Assembly: GCA_013350335.1 (NCBI GenBank)
Contig: CM023534.1
Location: 3,534,001 to 3,598,000, forward strand
From: Chimonanthus salicifolius
Lineage: Eukaryota > Streptophyta > Magnoliopsida > Laurales > Calycanthaceae
Direction: 5' to 3'
Length of the DNA stretch: 64,000 nucleotides
Shown: positions 37,393-50,794 of the stretch, piece by piece
How the letters are laid out: each line of letters opens with the position of its first letter
Numbering within the stretch: the stretch's first letter is position 1
Program-made: the position numbers and the translations under genes
The notes under the pieces: generated by a model
What the model saw: the letters and a program-made list of their open reading frames with translations, nothing else
Told to the model about the DNA's origin: nothing
Databases searched by the model: none

Positions 37393-40300
37393 TCATTCAG
37401 AATCTGCTATGAAATTGGGTTGCTCACCACGACATAGATACTCATCGCAAACAGATGCTGATCCCCAGCCCCTCCGAAGTCTGAATATGTCCTCAGTGAA
37501 TGTTGAACCTGATGCTCCTATAAACACATTTGACATGGCAGAGATTGTTTTGTCGAGCATAGCTTCAACCTTCAAAAAGAAAAGAAGGTATAATGTAAGC
37601 ATATTTGTCCAACATATCTGCATAAATGCATGTTCTTGTACAAAAAAATGGAGTCGAACTGACAAACTAGTTCCAGCCTCTAATTTTGAGTTGGAAACTC
37701 GGTGAATATCTAATTGCATTCATAGTGGATTGATGAATCAACTATGCCATTTTTGTTTTTATTCTATGCAACTACTTCCGGAACTAGCAATGTTTGGTTC
37801 TCAGAAATCTAGTTTTGGAACATGCATGGTTTGTGATTGATGTTCAGATGATTATGAAATCAAGCAGTAGTCAGACAAGTCTCGGATCCATTCAGAATAA
37901 AAGTGCATTATCTTTGCTCCGAAGAGAACTTGAATAACAGGTCGATAAGATGGTTTGCAAATGGAGAAAAAGCATAGGAGCAGATAGTCAAAACAGACAA
38001 GAATTAAAAAAAAAAAGGCTACATGGTTCTTCCCTCACTTTCATATTAGATGTGCAGACATGGCAGTGATGTCATGGAAGTTCTAAAAGAATTTCACTTA
38101 GAAAGACCTGAATTCAGCACTCAATTCGACCTCATAGCCATTGAATAAACAGATGAGCCAAAGGATAATAAAGGATGATCACCCACACACTGATGTGCAT
38201 TGTATTGGCCCCCACCCACCTGAGGTTCACTAAATGGGGTGGTGATGGGTCATTGGAGAGGTTTTCGTTTGAGTATGAGGCCCATTTTTTTTAAGGCGGC
38301 AAAGTTTAATGATTAAAAAAACAATTTACTTTAAATCAAATTTTGGACAGCTTAAAAACAACACAATTGATTCACTCAAAGTAGTTTTTGATGGGCCCCT
38401 ATTCAAAGAATAGGCTTTTCCAAAGAACCCATAACCACCCCGATTGGCGGATCACATGCCTAGGCATGTGGGTAATACACATGCTAGTGTGCGGGTGATC
38501 ATTTCATAGAAATAATTAACCTCATTTTTAGTACACAAGATGATGGCAAGCAAATAGTCGGCCATATATCAAGGGAAGCACTAGTAAAAAGTTGACATGA
38601 TTTGGATGCAATATTCATTGTAAATCAAAACATGCAATGAACAAGCATCACAAGTCCTTTCGGTTAGTTAAAACTATATGCTATCTCTATGTATATTTTT
38701 GCCAACCTTAAAGGTCCTGTTCATATATTTTGTCAAAGTAGGTGATATATGTCTATATTTTCTCGATGATACTGGCATATTCTCTTTTCCTGATGATACT
38801 TAAATGTGAGAGCTTCCCCCTTTATAAGGAAAGGCTAGAGAGAAGAAAAAGAACAGGAGATAAAGGAGGTGATTTCTTTCCAAAGTTGGGACTTCCCAAA
38901 CTTCTCTCTAAAGTCTAAACAACCAATTGCTATTTTCATGATAACTGGATTTCACAAGTATGCCACATGGAACATGTGAGACCCACAAACTCTTACATCT
39001 TCCACTCAAACAGATATTTTGAACCAGCCACCCTTCTATTATTAAATCTTGATGTGTATATTGGCCCCCACCTTTCTTGACCATATACAAAGGTCCAATG
39101 GTAACTTTAAAAGTCTAAGAATTTTGTCACAATGGACCCCCTATCACAATTTCTCTTTACTTGTGGCAGAGGATATGAGCAAGCTCCTTCAAAATCTTAA
39201 GTCACACAACCACTTGGGGTGCTCAAAGTCTTCCGAGTGTGCAGCTATAACCTATCAATTATCCCCACATTCAATTTTCCAATGTGGCAATGCTATTTTA
39301 GTGCTTAGTGATGAAGATGAATTGAAAACGTTCAATTTCAAAGCCAGTCATAGGTGTTGTGAAAGCTAACATTGGAAAGAATGCCATTGTCGTATGAAAA
39401 AATATGATTCTTTGATGGATCCACTATGATACTAGTGCAAGATCACTTCAAATAATGCAAAGAGCTTTTTTCTTGGTTGGCCAATTGAGAACTCTGCAAC
39501 AGAGTAAAAAATGTCCTATATGCAGACATTGATAATCCCCCATTGGAGGTAATTGCCATATGTTTAGAATTTCTGATGCAAAATAGACATCGACAAGTTG
39601 CTCTAGATGCCAGTCTGGTAACAAAACCAGAGCTCCTTCCTCACTGAGAAAAAAAGGAAAAAGAAAAATAAAGAAAGAATAGCTCCTCATATTCAGATAA
39701 CTTTCCTTCCACAGCGCCAACCTAAAATCAGATAACTTTCCTTTCTTTCTTTCAGTACATGAAGTTAAGTTCTCAATAAAAGTTGACCCCAGAATTTATG
39801 ATTTTTACCAGTATCCATGTTATTAGAGCTGATACATAAAATGCATATTGGTTTGAATTTGACCAATTAGCGCTTATATTGGTATCTATGTGTTTACATT
39901 TCACTGATCATTGAAGTGACTTATAACCAACATATGATATGTTTTTTCCTAGGGGTGGGAATTCCTAAACCAACTAATGATCTGACCTAGCCTGAAAAAT
40001 CTGGGATCAGATCATGTATATCTTGAAAAAAAATTAAAATTGACTCAATTCCCACATTAGGTCGGGTTGAGGAGTCTCGGATTCGAACCTGACCTGATCA
40101 AATTGAAAACACTATTTAAGCTCTTTTTTTTACCCATTGGTTTTAGCCATGTACCTAACCCATGTTCAAAAAAATCTTAGCCCATTGCCTCCTTTTTCCA
40201 TACCCTAATAACCCCATATGAAAGGGTAATCCCCTTTATCTTTCATTTTTTAATTAAAAATTAATGTTTTCATCTCATTATTTTTCCAAATTTTTCTATT

Positions 40301-43300
40301 TTTTTCTCAGAAATCTGGATCAGGTCAGCAAACTAAAAATTTCGGTTGGTGGTTGGGCAAGGAGAAAACCTGTCATTACCTATAGTCAACTCGACCTGAA
40401 CCAAGGTGGTTTGTTGCATCTAAAGACAAAGGAAAAGCAGAAAAGCTCACCTGATCATCACCACCAAGGTGGTTTCTGTACAGCAATGCATCCCATTTTT
40501 CTACGGAGGTGTGACTTGGCCTTTTAACAAAAGGAACTGTCTTTCCATTTAGCATTGTCATTGACTGCAGGAGATTAGTTTCACTTTCAGCTGCATCAGT
40601 AGATAGATAAATTAAGGGCGCATTTGCCTTTTCCACTGCCCGAAGAATGCACTGTGCTGCTTGAGGAACAGGGAAAAAACAGCTTTCCTTTTTCGCATTG
40701 CTGAGGATAAACAAAATTAACAATTAGAAACTCTGCCATCAAAAAAGAGGAAACAACACTCAATGTCACTAGATGGATTTCTCTTAAAGATGACAATTAC
40801 AAAAGCGAAGACAGATAATTGGGTTCACTAACAAATTAAGAATTAAATATCTTAAGCAACAGATTAAAGTTATAGGAAATTCTTAATATTTATGGACTAT
40901 TTATCAGTACTATGAATAGGGTAAATCATTCGTACTACTGCATATTTGCATATTAGAGAAACTCTGAGAGGTGAAGCACCAGAGAGTCATCTCAAAAAGG
41001 GATGATTCTCACAAACATCTGTGCATGAGAAATCCCTGTACTGCAACCAAATCAGCTGACTCATTGGTCTATCCCCTTCAACATATTTTCATGGATTTTT
41101 TTGGCGGTCCACCATAAAGATATGAGGGAGTCATAGATGCAGACTCACATTAACCCACATGGGGCTGGGAATAGACCCACCAATGCAAACGAAGGTAGCA
41201 CATCCTTTCAAGTTATGATTTTATTTTATAAATATTTGGCATTTATTTAGCAATTGGGGCAGTTTACTATTTTGGTTTTACTGAAATAAAGATGGCTAAG
41301 GTTTTAGGATATTAAATGGATTTAATCTTGGATTAATGAAATTGACAAACGGTTAAGGATTTACATCTTGGAAGTGAGGTGTGGAAGCTCTAGTGCTGTG
41401 AAACAATAAATATTTCCTCCATTTGCTCGGGCATTTAACAGATCTGCCCATAGATTTCATACATGTATTTTGTATTTTTTATTTTATTCAATGTTGTGCT
41501 GACTTGTTCTTGGTTACACAAAGTTGGAGACTGGTTTGTGGTATCCATCAGGTGTGTGTTTGTTATTTAAGTTTCCATTGATGCAAGAATTTATTTTCTG
41601 AATTCCATTTTGACTTGAGAATTAATTAAATTGTGCCTGATTAGCTGACCTTCTAATGTGACTGAACACTGTTCTGGTCTTTATACAATCTCCTAATGTC
41701 CCTGACAACATGCACTAACCTCCAAGATGGCTTTTTTTTTCCTCTCACTTGCCCAGGACAGGGCATTCTTAGAGTCCCTTTCTACAATTGGTTACCCTCC
41801 CCATGAGTTAGCCAAAGCTGAAGTGTCCTCTTGATCCCTCATATTTCCGCCTCATTAGATTCCTTATTCCCAGCCGGTTCAAAGAAAGCCCAGATGATCT
41901 CACCTTTATCATTATGCACCACCCCTCCTATGCTTGTCGGCCCCTTTTTACCCCTAGATGCCCTGTCCACATTGACCTTAGAAAAGCCAACTTGAGGACA
42001 CACCCAATGTTCCTTAGCTACTCTCCTAGTTCCCCTGCCACCCATCATGATACCCTCTCAAGATAAGTAAAAGTCCGAAACTAACAACCAAGCAAACTCC
42101 TTGCACAAAGACAACCAACGACACAAGCTCCACTTTGCTGCCTCTACTACCTCCCCAATCTCTGACATCCTATCTTCAAAACCCTCTTATGCCTTTCCTT
42201 CCAGACCAACCAAAAGACAACAGCTGAAATAACACCACAAGCTCCCCCCTTTAACCCTAAAAGACCAGCCTCCTCTCCATCACCGTGTCTAAGTTACCAT
42301 TAAGAACCCACTCACAACCCATTAGCCCTATGAAGTACTCCCATAATTTTCATGAGAAATGACACCTAGATAATAAATGGTCAACTGTTTTCTCCTCTAA
42401 CCCACAGAAAGTGCAACTCAAGTCAGCCCCTAGGATTACGTTTCTTGCTAAAAAAATTCCATGAGCCAAAATCTTATCCTTAATTGCTGCCCAAGAAAAG
42501 ATCCGAACCCATGGGGGACCCTGTTGTTCCGAACCAACAAGTGCGGAAGTTTAGATCCAGAATTGAAAGTATACACCACCTTTTGAACTCCCTCTACCGA
42601 AAACTCCCCATATGGGTCACCCACCCAAATTCTCTGATCCTTCTCTTCATCGTAAATGTGAGCCTTTGACAAAAAAATTCTCAAGTTATTGTACTCATCT
42701 TGTTCAAAATTCCTCAAGGACCTCCTAAAGCCTATAGACCACCTCACTCTTCCTACAGACTCCAAATAGTAATCTCTAATCATTGCATCAAAACTAGCGT
42801 GTCAAATAGAGATGCAATGATGTTAGGGCCCACAATAAATTAACCCCGGCCCGAAATTAATATTTGGAATTTCGTGAAGCCAATTAATCACAAATAATAA
42901 TGGAGAAAATTATTGGACAAAATATCGAGAATCAAGCCACACAAATCACACCAAGATTTACGTGGAAAACCCTCCAATGTAGAAGGAAAAACCACGGGGT
43001 AAATCCGAGTCAATTCGCTATATAAAATCAGAGAGTACAAACTTATCAGGCCTATGCCCAAAGTCTGAGGTATTACAATATAAAGGTGAAAATAACAATT
43101 TTTGATAATACCAGAAATTGAACTTGTCTTGGGTTTGTCGAAGGAATGGCCAAATCTGATAGGTCTATGCCGGATCTCTCTCTGTCTTAGATCTCTGCTT
43201 TTCTCACGGATCAAATCTCTTTCTTGGATCAGATCTCACTCTTCCTAGCCTCCTCTTGTCTCTCTTTTTCTCCTTTCTCTATCACTTCCCTCAGGCCTGC

Positions 43301-45775
43301 TGCACACGGCTTCACGTCTCTCACCCCTCAGCCTCTAGCTATTGTTTTTCTCTCCTCTCACGGCTCTTTTGTCTCAGTTTCCAAAACCAACCAGGATTCA
43401 CTTACCTTTTTTTCCTTTCTATCTCCTTTCCCAACTAGTGATCTAATGTTGCCTTTGAACAACCTTCCGATTGCAGATTCTCCTTGACTTATCCTCCACC
43501 AAGCTTTTACTAATGGCGAACAAAACTTTTCAACATTTTCTATTAAGGCCCACCCCCACCTGTTCTCCAAACCATATCTGGCAGTCAATACCCTTGTCCA
43601 CAGGGCATCCCTATCCCTCCCAAATCCCCAGCACCATTTGCAAAGAAGAGCGTGGTTTCTCACCCGGATAGGGACAATGCCTAGCCCTCACTTTGATTTA
43701 CGCTTAATCACTTCCTCCCTTTTGACCAAATGAATCTTCCTTTTTGTCTCCTTGTAGCCCCATAAGAACTTCCTAGCAGATGTTTTTTTAATCTTTCAAA
43801 AAAAAAAAAAATCTGCACAATTTTCCATTCAATCCCTAACGGCATTTCGAAGATGGATAAATAATAGATAGGGAGGTTCGATAACACTGATTTGATTAGG
43901 GATAGATGACCCTAACGGAAGTTTTTCTTCTTGCTTTGCTAGCTATTTTCTATGAGACCAAGGGTTTCCATCCTTGATCTAGAAAATGATATCCAATACA
44001 GTTTTTTCATCTTATTTTATAATTATGTAGCTATTTAATATAGGAATAAATTTTCTTTTTTTGGTTTCAGTGCAATTAATATATTCCATAATTAGGGGAC
44101 CCAAATGAAGCCAAATGAAGAAGTGCACCTGACCATGCCTCTGTATCTTTATATGTACATAAATACATGCATGTCACATGGAGAGTGAGAAGACTCCAAA
44201 ACAGATTGAAGAGACTGGATTGTAAAATCAATCCCATGCTGAATATTGCAATCACTGCAATGAAATTCAGGCCAATGCCAGTACTGAACAATTCAAGCAT
44301 CTATTAAGCAGTAAATAACTGCCAGCCCTTTCTACAGCACAGGGCATATTCTGATATTTTAACTACTAAGCATATCACAATTTCTATAACACATGCACTG
44401 TAATACTTTAAAGAAATATTGAGAGGAGAGAATGAACAAAGAAAAAGGAAACGTACCAAAACTTTAGAAAACCATGTCGGCGGAAGTGCAAAGCAATGAA
44501 GTTCCCTCCCAAGAAGGTCTGTACAAACCGCTGAGCTGTAAGGACAATTAGCCGACTTGGTTGGATGAGAATTTTGCATTTGTGAGCAAGTGGACCACCG
44601 GGCTGCATTGCCCACTCTTCCTCCACATTAGCATAAAACATATCCCCAATTGCAAGTACTTCATCATCAGAAGAAAATTTTGGCAAAATATCTGCCACCA
44701 TCCTCTTCTTCTGTTCATCTACCTTGCCATCCTTGGGCCATGCTGCTTCAATCTTACCCATTGAAAGCCCCAATGACTTCAACTTCTTAATATGTTCTTC
44801 ATCCACATAACAAGGAGGTTTTGAGACATAACAGATAAATCTATCTATGTGAAGCCGATTCTTCTTTATTTCAGAGAACTCATCAAATGAGATGACAACT
44901 TTCCTTCCAAAGCACTCATTTATGTGATTAATGTCAATTACTCGATCATATTGGTAATCAAACTTTGGGCTTGGGAAAATCAGAACTCGATCTAATAGGG
45001 CAGCAAAGAACATATGTTTCTCCAAGCAGATCAAATGGTTAGACATCTGACCAGAAACACATATAGCAAACAGATATCGGTTTGGTTTTGGTTTCCACTC
45101 AATTGTCCTATTCCTCACCACCTTATCAACTTTCCTACACGTGTCAATTCCAAAACCAACAAATTTGGTATCTGCATTGTCGTCTACTGGACCTGATTCA
45201 TTTCCGACTCGGTGAGAGGATAATAGAGATTCTTGAATCTCTTTATTGAGCTTGATCTGCTCAAGCAATGCAGATCTGAAATCATCGAAAGAAATTGACA
45301 GCAACGAAGAAAAACCGCTGCCTTTAATTGTTGAATTTGAATTCGAAGCAGAATTCAAGGATGAATTTGAAGAATTTGGACTTTCAACTGTAGAATTCAC
45401 ATTCAATGATGGAACTGAAGCATCAAGAATCAAGTGAGAAAATGTTCGATTCCATAAATTTAAAAGCCCTAATTGCTGATTTCTCAGCAGATACAGAGCG
45501 TGGAGCTCAGACTCTCGCATCCGATCAATGTGAGAGTCATTCCGGATGCTTGAAGTGGTGTGGAAAAGACGGCCAAAATCAACGGAGAAGAAGGCTATGA
45601 TCATGACAAGGAGGATGAGAATTGCGATGAGGTACCTTTTATTGAAGGAGAAGTGGCGGCCAATCCGGGAATCTAAATCACCGATCTCCATGCTGGAGCG
45701 GCGGATCTTGTGGGAGTCGTTCTGTTCGATTAAGGTTTCGAGATCTTCTTCTTCGTCTGACGACTCTCTCTCCAT
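37393..45775 (-). CDS. Plant O-fucosyltransferase family protein, complete, three exons
   Basis: Type II membrane glycosyltransferase of the plant GT106/O-FucT family, expected in the Golgi. Exons in transcript order: 45775-44457, 40700-40451, 37569-37393, with GT-AG junctions in phase. The product is 581 aa: acidic N-terminus (MERESSDEEEDLETLIEQND), one transmembrane anchor (YLIAILILLVMIIAFFSVDF, about 48-67), a Ser/Asn-rich stem, then the domain: YLFAICVSGQMSNHLICLEK (GDP-sugar binding start), the diagnostic ALHFRRHGFLKF, C-NAKKESCFFPVPQAAQCI, PLIYLSTDAAESETNLL, FIGASGSTFTEDIFRLR and the end YLCRGEQPNFIADSE. Close relatives are involved in cell-wall polysaccharide or protein glycosylation (family knowledge). 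The 3.8-kb first intron carries a broken LINE on the same strand; the second intron (2.9 kb) carries a foldback element. The donor substrate for this clade is inferred. Confidence 0.95.
38175..38502. mobile_element. Foldback/MITE-like element with long imperfect inverted arms
   Basis: Left end atgatcaccc-acacact and right end agtgtgcgggtgatcat are inverted copies. Inner segments also pair (ggggtggtgatgggt with acccataaccacccc, and aggcccat with atgggccc), giving arms of about 130 nt with gaps. Lies in intron 2 of the O-fucosyltransferase. No clear target duplication. Confidence 0.7.
41730..43800 (-). mobile_element. Decayed LINE in O-fucosyltransferase intron 1, interrupted by a later insertion
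   Basis: In - strand order: a reverse-transcriptase tail (LQMVLGIWEG-like, then WTRVLTARYGLENRWGW and SPLVKAWWRISQGE, about 43640-43440), a zf-RVT region (RIWVGDPYGEFSVEGVQKVV and FGSFLGQQLRIRF, about 42640-42460) and an RNase H region (VGFSKVNVDRASRGKKGP, TSIGGVVHNDKGEIIWAF, about 41990-41880) ending in an A-run on the - strand near 41740. Stops and frameshifts show it is dead. About 42785-43355 does not belong to the LINE. Confidence 0.85.
42785..43355. mobile_element. Unclassified insertion within the LINE, LTR- or TRIM-like
   Basis: The LINE reading is lost at about 42785 (near atgatgttagggccc) and resumes near 43355. The insert contains tttacgtggaaaaccctcc and ggaaaaaccacggggtaaat, a signature I associate with plant Copia/TRIM LTRs. 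Exact ends and target duplication could not be fixed. Confidence 0.4.
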
Positions 45776-46232
45776 TTCAGATCTCGTCGAAGAAGAAGAA
45801 GATTGTGATTAGATAGCGGATTTTGAAGATTTGTGAGAGTTTGGAGGGTTTGGATGTCTGGGATCTGATATTGATGTAATGTAGAAAGAGAGGCAGTGGA
45901 ATGAGAAGAAAAAGGGAGGGAAGGGAAGAGGAGATTGCTGGATAGTGAAGGGAGTGTGGCTGGGTTATATAGTTAGGTGGAGACGATAATACCCCTCTAA
46001 CCGACACATTCAACTGCCGATGCTCGTCCTAGACCACAGAGTCATCCTTACGAACTAACGTACAAGAGCCACTGCAACTGAGCCCGCCGTTTCTTGTGCA
46101 TTCCCCGGCCAAAAGAGAGGGGATTCATTGCTGTCGTGGCAGCACCTTATGGCATTGGATGGCAATATCTTAACTTCACTTGATGAAAAATAAAACTAAA
46201 TTTTGATTATACCTTTTCTTTACAATGAATAA

Positions 46233-46396
46233 ATCGAAGACCCCTACCTCCCTTCTTCAAGTACAAGAGTATTAAGTAAAACTCCAGATGTACACCACTC
46301 TCTAGAAGTCAGGGATATTGGATGACCATGAGACTCGAATGGAGAACATTTGATTCCTAAGTCAAAGTGTCTAATAGTTGAGTTATCCCGTACAAG
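46233..46396 (-). mobile_element. tRNA-derived SINE-like repeat, second family, copy 2
   Basis: Matches 24899-25058 in order: gggataactcaactattag, gacactttgacttagg, box B-like ccattcgagtctcatgg, and actcttgtacttgaag near the 3' end. Confidence 0.55.
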
Positions 46397-48839
46397 AAAT
46401 TTTTTGATTATATTTACTTTTGGTAAAAATTGAAATTACTTCATTTGACATTCAATTTGAAATAAATCCGAGTCAAGACTCGATTTAGACTCTAACTTGA
46501 CCTAATCCAAACTAAAAAATGTTTCTTAACTGCATATTGTAGTCAAGTTTAATTTTTTTAATGGAACCATAACTTTCATAATTGATGAATCAATCGAAGG
46601 CTCACAAAGAGTACAATTCATGGAGTACATGATTCACAACAGTTCACTCTCATGATGCCTATATTTTTTTTCTTCTCATTTATATTTTCTTTTTGTGTTT
46701 ATAACCGCAGATTCAAATTTTAGGTTTCATTTATTTTTCTTCACACTCAAATAGAAGGCAAGGCATCCCATATTCCCATTCTTTTTATGATGCTTGATAA
46801 GTATGTGAAAACTAAACTTGAAAAAAAGAGAGTAATATTTAGTTCAAACTGAGTTTCAGAAATCAAAGACTGGACATGACTCGTTTTAACTGACTTGAGC
46901 GACTCAACGAGTATTACCAAGTTGTAAAAAAAAAAAATCAACAAAGTAATTCTATTGAATTTTGAGTGATCCAAGTTTCAAATTTTAGGTCTCTGTTCTA
47001 GCCTCTGCTGAAATTTCCAAAAATTGTTAAAGACTACATGTCTGAGTACGTTGAAATCTGGATCAACTGTCAAATGGTTCAACAAGTAACATTTTAGAAT
47101 GTATCTGCATTCTTTGTTTTTTAATTTTGAAAACAAGAACGTTCTGTGTTTGCTTTGTGATAATTATGTATTCAAAGTTCAAATTCCTTCCCGTGATTGT
47201 GTAGGAAGAATGCAATTGATTCTTGAGGTTATGGAGAAAATAACTTTTAATAGAGCTCAAACGTGGAATTTAGAAAACTTGCAAATCACCATTGTTGAAT
47301 TCTTAGCACTTTCAGAAGATTTCCATCTTCTGCTTCTCCATTTTGACAATTTAATTCACTCATTTCTTGAACCCTTAATTAGACACTGAAACAAACTTTT
47401 TTTCCTGGAGACAATCCTGAACATGAAGTGGGAAGACTTTTATAGAATGAAAAACACTTCTGATATTGGTTTTGTATCTTGGTTCGGCGGTTAGATATCT
47501 AGGACTCGAGGAAAACATTCAGGAGAGCTATTGGATAAAATCTGTGAATTGGCTTCGTGCCCATTTCTATCGATTGACCCAGTTTCCCTTGTTCTTATTG
47601 ATTTGAATGCAAGAGTGCTTCTCCTGTACATCATGGTTTACAATATTTTTCAGTTTTTTCAGATACTTCTCAAGTGGAAAGTTAATTAGATGACTCTTTT
47701 TAAAATTTAATCGGCAAAAATACATATTGATGCGATACTTTTGAATTGGCACAAGAAATTCCTGTTTTATATGTATAGGATCTGATTGCCATCCTATGGA
47801 GGCAGAGTTTCAATTGAATCTTCATAATAGAAAGTTTTGTTATCTCATATTCAAGAACTTTCGGCTTCCACTGCTGCATCTTCTTTACCAACCTATCAGC
47901 TCCTTCAACTGGACTGACCCCTCTATCCTCTGTTGCAACACCAACTCTTGTCATCTCTTCAAAGCTTAACAGAATCAATTATTTGTTAGGTTTTGTAGAG
48001 CTTGATTATCAGATATTTACTATCGATCTGATCTGCACTGTCGCAGGTATATAATGTCTCTTTTTTCGTGAGAGAGAGTAGATGAAAATTGTAACGAGGG
48101 TCACAACCGTCTCTTATTCGATTCTTTGCCTTCGAGCATAGTTGATCTAATTTGAACTCGTGGACGTACCGAAGGAGAGCCACGTAAATTTTTGTACCGT
48201 GGTTTGATTTTCTCCTTTTTGTTTTCTTTTCGATATTACTGCTTCTGTGTAGTAGGAAAGGCGTTTTCACCCAACATTATCTTATGTGGAAGTCACAACT
48301 TGTGCCCTCACTTGTAGCCATCATCTTCATGGCTTTAATCATAGGTACCCCCGCCTATCTTAGTTCTAACAGAAGAGGAACAAGGTCCATCTTTCCTTCT
48401 TGCAATGGCAAATGTGCGACCAGCTCCTTCCAGGCAGGATCATCTTCCCTCTGATTTCACATTTTGTGGGACTGACCTCCTGCGGGGCAGATTAGCAGAA
48501 TTTAGCTCTTCTAGAGCACCAATCAAAATGCAACCATATTTTTTTTCTCATTCGACGAATGACAATGATATGTATTTTTTTCTTCAAATTGACAAGAAGC
48601 ACGTTGAGTAAGCTAATTTTGGTTGGATAACTTTGATAACTCTTGGATTTCTTGAGAGATGGTACTGTGGAGGATTGAAACTCACTTCAGCAGATCCTAA
48701 AAGGACTGTCTTTGATATTTGCATCATGAAGTTATCATACAAACTGCAGAACATCAAGAAAGTTCGATTACCAGTAGAAAACCATGGTTCTTGCTTACAC
48801 GAGTCATAGTAATACACAGCCAGTTTCTGAGGGATGATC

Positions 48840-49100
48840 TTGTACTTTTTTATTTTGAATGATTGATTAGTTATCATTCAAAAGAAGGGGAAAGCCAGAA
48901 CAAATACAGAAAATAAACCCACAGCCCACAACCGGGTCAGGATGAGTGAATGGGTCCCAAAATGGGACAAGGCCCAATCAGAAGACTCAAAAAAAAAAAA
49001 AGAAGAAAAGGAAGCCCACATCCCGGGCCAGGCATAGAAAACACAAACAGCCCACAAATCACGATCCAGGACGAATGGCCAGCCCAGATATGCTGGAGAT
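48840..49100 (-). mobile_element. Possible LINE 3'-end remnant
   Basis: On the - strand a G/T-rich stretch with gggcttccttttcttc and ttctggctttccccttct leads to tgaatgataactaatcaatc, resembling plant L1 3' ends. A similar stretch with cccacaagccc wording occurs at about 59160-59330. No protein remnant supports it. Confidence 0.3.
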
Positions 49101-50794
49101 CCCAGTAAGCAATCAGCAGGCTAGAAGTGTCTACCGAAAATTCCTGTTTTCAATGGGTTATAATGAGCAGACCTCCCAGAAAAAAACTGAGTTGAAAGTA
49201 TGAATATGATCAATAGAAAACAACTTAATGCAATCCAAAGGGCATCTCAATCTGAGGAGCAGAGAATGGATAGCAGCAGAGTGGGTTTGGTGGCACCACT
49301 ATAGGGTTGAAGGGTTGCAAATGAGATACAGAAGTTTACAGTCCCCCATAAAGAACAGCTCTACTTTACTTCCTCTGATGGCCCAAGTTATGAATCCTTC
49401 TTCACCTCCAAGAGGAGTAGATCCTTATGGCTTTAGTACTTTAAGCAAACACAACAATGTTACCAATCATCTCAACCAAAAGGCCAGGGGACACTCATTC
49501 CACCAAATCCAATAAAACTACTTCAACATCCACCAGTTTGTGAGGCAAGAGCCGAGTGTGTGCCCAGGTCCCCATACTTCCAATTCTTCTTGATATCAGG
49601 AAAGAAGAGGTTGCTGATGATCGCTATCTTCAATTATAGCTAAATTTGATTTGTATTTTGAATTCTTTCCGTACTTTGTATGTTGAAACTCTGTGTGTAC
49701 CAAAGGTGTCATATACAGATAAACCAGTACCGTTGAAGAGAAAAGGAAGAGAGATATCAGTGAAAAAGGGAAAGACACAAGCTTGGTTGCCCGAGATGAT
49801 ACCATGCTAGAGATGTATTGAATAAGAAGCTTTCTCGCATACCACCTTCGATATGGGGAGACTGTTATATATTCATGATCACCAGCTGTTGTACATAATT
49901 TGTGGGATTGTCACATTTGAAGTACAAAGAATAGAAAGAACTCAAAATTGAAACCAAATATTAGAGATGATTATCTCCTTTCCTAATACTCAATACAGGA
50001 TAATGTGCTGAGTTCAGAACCTCAACAATCTCTATTTTGATCGGAATATCCAGGAAGGGATCAAAATCATTGTGGGGATGGTTCAGGCTAGGGCATCCAT
50101 CATTTTGGAAGAGTCGCTATTTAATCTCATTAATCCTGGATTTAAACCCACTACTATACTACATCCACCCTTCATTTTAAAAAAAAATGTTATTTGATTT
50201 CAAAGAACTTGGTATTTGTCACTCAATCACCGAAGATAACAATGTCTTCTTCTCTTTAATTTCACCCAACTTCTTTTTTTTTTTTTTTTCAAGATTGATT
50301 CATTCAACTTTTCATTCTTCCAAAATACCAAAAAAAGGGTGGTAGAAAATTGCTTTGAAATAAACACAATATAAATGGACTGAAACATCGACCAAGAGTG
50401 ATATCGATCTAAGACTCATTGCAAGGTTTTGGCCTTGCTGATACAGGGCCTGACATTCCAATTTCTAACCAGGCACGTTAATCAAATGATCCATCCCAAG
50501 GATGGCAAGGATTTTGCCCTAGGGCCTTCTGCAATCTTTTCCACATAATAGCCAAGGAGCAATCGGAAAGTGGACTTGAGATGGACGGAATTAGTGGATG
50601 CGATGATGATGATTTTGATAATGACAATAGCAATGATGACGATGATCTCCTGCAATCTTTTTTTGTAATATATGGCACGACAGCTGGGGGATTTACCAAA
50701 TAACTTGCAACTAAACCATGATATTTCATTGAATATAGAAATCCAAACAACAGAGATCCTATTGGATTATCAACAATAAAGAAACAATACAAAA

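Larger units (their letters stand above)
45776..50794. other. Intergenic region, no gene recognised
   Basis: Starts with the O-fucosyltransferase 5' leader and promoter. Contains a SINE-like repeat (46233-46396), a probable LINE 3' remnant (48840-49100) and several open frames of 60-97 codons on both strands between 47060 and 49520 without recognisable domains, conserved splice partners or an obvious start. The UBX gene's 3' UTR is at the right end, with a short GAT-rich stretch near 50600-50650. Confidence 0.5.
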
